Shown here: piece after piece, positions 7,416 to 9,381 of the stretch
Numbering within the stretch: the first letter of the stretch is position 1
How the letters are laid out: every line of letters starts with the position of its first letter
Source of the DNA: a bacterium
Lineage (GTDB): Bacteria; Cyanobacteriota; Vampirovibrionia; Gastranaerophilales; Gastranaerophilaceae
Assembly: GCA_024408905.1 (NCBI GenBank)
Contig: JAKSUP010000032.1
Span: 1 to 9,381, forward strand
Direction of reading: 5' to 3'
DNA length: 9,381 nt
The notes under the pieces: generated by a model
What the model was told of the DNA's origin: nothing
The model's database searches: none
Seen by the model: only the letters and a program-made list of their open reading frames with translations
Made by a program: the position numbers and the translations under genes

Positions 7416-9194
7416 TTAAACATCTTTTCTAACGGTGCTTTTAATATGCAATTCTCTTAATTGCTGTATTGAAGCTTCTCCTGGAGCTTCACTCATTAAG
7501 CATTTTGCTCCGGCATTCTTAGGGAATGCAATTACGTCACGGATGGAATCTGTTCTGCATAATAGTGCTACCAATCTGTCTAAACCGATTGCTAAACCGG
7601 CATGAGGTGGTGTACCATATTGCAGGGCATTTACCATAAATCCGAATTTTTCTGTCGCTTCTTCTTCTGTCAAGCCTAATGCCTTGAATATTTTCTTCTG
7701 AACTTCGGATGAGTGAATTCTAACAGAACCACCACCTAATTCAGTACCATTGTATACAATATCATAAGCAATTGACTTAACATTACCCAAATCACCCGAA
7801 TCCAACTTATCTATGTCGTTCAAGTTAGGTGATGTGAATGGGTGGTGCATTGCCATAAATCTACCTTCTTCATCAGACCATTCAAACATAGGGAAATCAA
7901 CTACCCATAACAGATTGTGTTTAGCTTCATCTATCAAGTTCAATGATTTACCGAAGTGTAATCTTAATCTCCCCATAATATCGTAAACAAGGCTTGGTTT
8001 ATCAGCAACGAAGAAGATTATATCTCCGGCTTCAGCACCGGCTCTGTTTTGTATAGCTTTAGCTTGTTCTTCTGTTACAAATTTCAATACAGGTGATTTT
8101 GCAGTACCGTCTTCGTTATAAATAATGTTAGCCAAAGCTTTTGCACCAAATGATACTGCTAGTTTTGTAATATCATCAATATCTTTTCTTGAATATTTAG
8201 CTCCACCCGGGATTCTTATACCACGGACTATTCCACCGTTTTGCAATGTCTTTTTAACGATTTCAAACTCTGATTCAAGAATAATATCACCAATATCAAA
8301 CAATTCCAGACCAAATCTTGTATCCGGTTTATCTGAACCAAATCTGTCCATAGCCTCTTGCCAAGTGATTTGTGTAAATGGAGGTTTGATTTCAACTCCG
8401 GCAGCCTTAAATGCATCTACCAACAGACCTTCTACAATTTTTATTACATCAGGTTGTTCAACAAATGACATTTCCATATCAATTTGAGTAAATTCAGGTT
8501 GTCTGTCAGCTCTTAAATCTTCATCACGGAAACATCTTGCAATTTGGTAGTATTTTTCTATGCCACCAACCATCAATAATTGTTTGAAAATTTGTGGAGA
8601 TTGTGGAAGTGCGAAAAACTTGCCTTCTTGAACACGTGACGGTACCAAATAATCTCTGGCACCTTCCGGTGTTGTTTTGATTAAAATAGGTGTTTCAACT
8701 TCCAAAAACTCTTGGTTGTTTAAATAATTTCTAACAGCTTGAACAATATTGTGTCTTGTTTTTAAATTATTTAACATTTTTTCGTTACGTAAATCTAAGT
8801 AACGATATTTTAAACGAATATCTTCTGAAACATTTTCGTCACCAATGACAAAAGGCAAAACTTTTGATTCTGAAAGTATTTCAACACTTTCAGGATACAT
8901 TTCAACTTGACCGGTAGGATATTTTTCATTATAAGTTTCTTCAGGTCTGCGTGTAACTTTACCCTTTACAGTGATAACATATTCGCTTCTAACTTTTTCA
9001 AAAACTTTATGAACATCAGGATTTATTTGTGGGTTTGCAACTAATTGAAAGAAACCACTTCTATCACGTAATTCTATAAATAAAATTCCACCTAAATCTC
9101 TTACCGTTGATACCCAACCTGACAACGTAACCTCTTCATTTACATTATTGAGGTTTAATTCACCACAATTTTTGTTTTTCATTCGTGTAATCAA
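7416..9194 (-). CDS. aspS: aspartyl-tRNA synthetase (bacterial type)
   Basis: Class II synthetase that activates aspartate with ATP and charges tRNA-Asp in the cytoplasm. Seen: an N-terminal OB-fold anticodon-binding domain (about 10-115, with VTLSGWV and RDLGG); TPEGARDY at 176-182 after motif 1; motif 2 FRDEDLRADRQPEFTQID at 222-239; the bacterial insertion (GAD) domain from about 290 to 420; motif 3 core GLDR at 537-540; and the C-terminal APGEAS...QLRELHIKS. The 592 residues match the usual bacterial length of about 590. Leu34 in RDLGG is the residue I associate with tRNA-Asp-specific enzymes; non-discriminating ones tend to have His there. The start is most likely TTG at 9194, with AAGGGAG eight bases upstream. 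An in-frame ATG at 9182 (MKNKNCGEL) fits family N-termini as well but would have a spacing of 20. The upstream region carries the GGGGTAAAT boxes. Confidence 0.97.
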   Translation of the reverse strand: MITRMKNKNCGELNLNNVNEEVTLSGWVSTVRDLGGILFIELRDRSGFFQLVANPQINPDVHKVFEKVRSEYVITVKGKVTRRPEETYNEKYPTGQVEMYPESVEILSESKVLPFVIGDENVSEDIRLKYRYLDLRNEKMLNNLKTRHNIVQAVRNYLNNQEFLEVETPILIKTTPEGARDYLVPSRVQEGKFFALPQSPQIFKQLLMVGGIEKYYQIARCFRDEDLRADRQPEFTQIDMEMSFVEQPDVIKIVEGLLVDAFKAAGVEIKPPFTQITWQEAMDRFGSDKPDTRFGLELFDIGDIILESEFEIVKKTLQNGGIVRGIRIPGGAKYSRKDIDDITKLAVSFGAKALANIIYNEDGTAKSPVLKFVTEEQAKAIQNRAGAEAGDIIFFVADKPSLVYDIMGRLRLHFGKSLNLIDEAKHNLLWVVDFPMFEWSDEEGRFMAMHHPFTSPNLNDIDKLDSGDLGNVKSIAYDIVYNGTELGGGSVRIHSSEVQKKIFKALGLTEEEATEKFGFMVNALQYGTPPHAGLAIGLDRLVALLCRTDSIRDVIAFPKNAGAKCLMSEAPGEASIQQLRELHIKSTVRKDV

Positions 9195-9202
9195 TTCTTA
9201 AT

Positions 9203-9209
9203 CTCCCTT
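9203..9209 (-). promoter_or_regulatory. ribosome binding site supporting a TTG start for aspS
   Basis: AAGGGAG on the - strand, eight bases before TTG (9192-9194) and 20 before the next in-frame ATG (9180-9182). The spacing favours TTG. A -10-like TATATA lies just upstream at 9221-9226. Confidence 0.65.
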
Positions 9210-9250
9210 GTTTACTCGTGTATATAAGAGTAGGATAATCTTTTTAAATT

Positions 9251-9302
9251 ATTTACCCCTATCCCTATTTACCCCAAAATCGTATCAAAAACAGGGGTAA
9301 AT
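9251..9302. repeat. inverted GGGGTAAAT boxes upstream of aspS
   Basis: Two copies on the - strand (9251-9260 as ATTTACCCCT; 9267-9275 as ATTTACCCC), 16 bp apart, face a + strand copy (9293-9302, AGGGGTAAAT). The inner pair gives a nine-base perfect inverted repeat around an 18-base centre. Candidate operator array or the edge of a repeat element. The two left copies lie about 25-50 bp upstream of the -10-like TATATA (9221-9226). Confidence 0.7.
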
Positions 9303-9381
9303 GTAAAGAGATATTGATGTTCTCTGCAAAAACACACAGAGCAGGGGTAAATGTAAAGAGATATTGGTGTTCTCTGAAAAA
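9292..9381 (+). repeat. 50-bp tandem repeat, running off the window
   Basis: Unit 1 (9292-9341) and unit 2 (9342 to the edge) have a period of exactly 50. The first 35 bases, from CAGGGGTAAATGTAAAGAG to GTTCTCTG, agree except for A9317 versus G9367. The remaining 15 bases of unit 1 are only partly seen in unit 2 and begin differently (CAAAAA versus AAAAA). Each unit contains AGGGGTAAATG and a small dyad, AGAGA...TCTCT. The array may continue beyond the window. Confidence 0.85.

Noticed and set aside
8125..8487. 120-codon open frame on the + strand
   Set aside because: Antisense shadow of aspS with no recognisable protein features.
9292..9381. CRISPR array
   Set aside because: A 35-base repeat with a 15-base interval is too tight. 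CRISPR spacers are about 30 bases or more, and the interval begins with similar sequence in both units.

Overview
This AT-rich window looks like chromosome from a gut-type, non-photosynthetic cyanobacterial relative (Candidatus Gastranaerophilales / Melainabacteria). The main clue is the N-terminus of the AAA+ ATPase, which carries two short 'VNFK' tags of the kind I associate with many uncharacterised proteins of that lineage. A second clue is the unknown protein starting MALAASQARLLALTARK, an N-terminus I also associate with it. Both are recollections of family patterns, not search results. Other AT-rich gut lineages are not excluded.

Layout: (1) 1-2505, mutS on the + strand, probably missing a few N-terminal codons at the window edge and ending in a beta-clamp-binding motif. 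(2) 2596-4476, + strand, a TPR protein fused to a glycosyltransferase-9-like domain with a lysine-rich, histone-like tail. (3) 4477-4945, a long non-coding gap holding a terminator that points left, an orphan perfect Shine-Dalgarno and a tiny ORF. (4) 4946-6160, - strand, an AAA+ ATPase with a probable membrane segment. Its true start is an ATG seven codons inside the longest open frame. (5) 6161-6331, a divergent promoter region. (6) 6332-7315, + strand, an unknown protein with a C-terminal coiled coil. (7) 7365-7391, a terminator shared by convergent genes. (8) 7416-9194, - strand, aspS with a likely TTG start. (9) 9195-9381, the aspS upstream region with four copies of a GGGGTAAAT box in mirrored orientation, two of them inside 50-bp tandem repeats that run off the window.

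Two genes are housekeeping (mismatch repair and aspartyl-tRNA synthesis). The other three are accessory or lineage-specific. The divergent pair, AAA+ ATPase and coiled-coil protein, shares one intergenic region and may be co-regulated, but nothing shows that the products interact. I see no RNA gene, CRISPR array, transposase or phage gene. The least explained parts are the AAA+/coiled-coil pair and the GGGGTAAAT repeat cluster.
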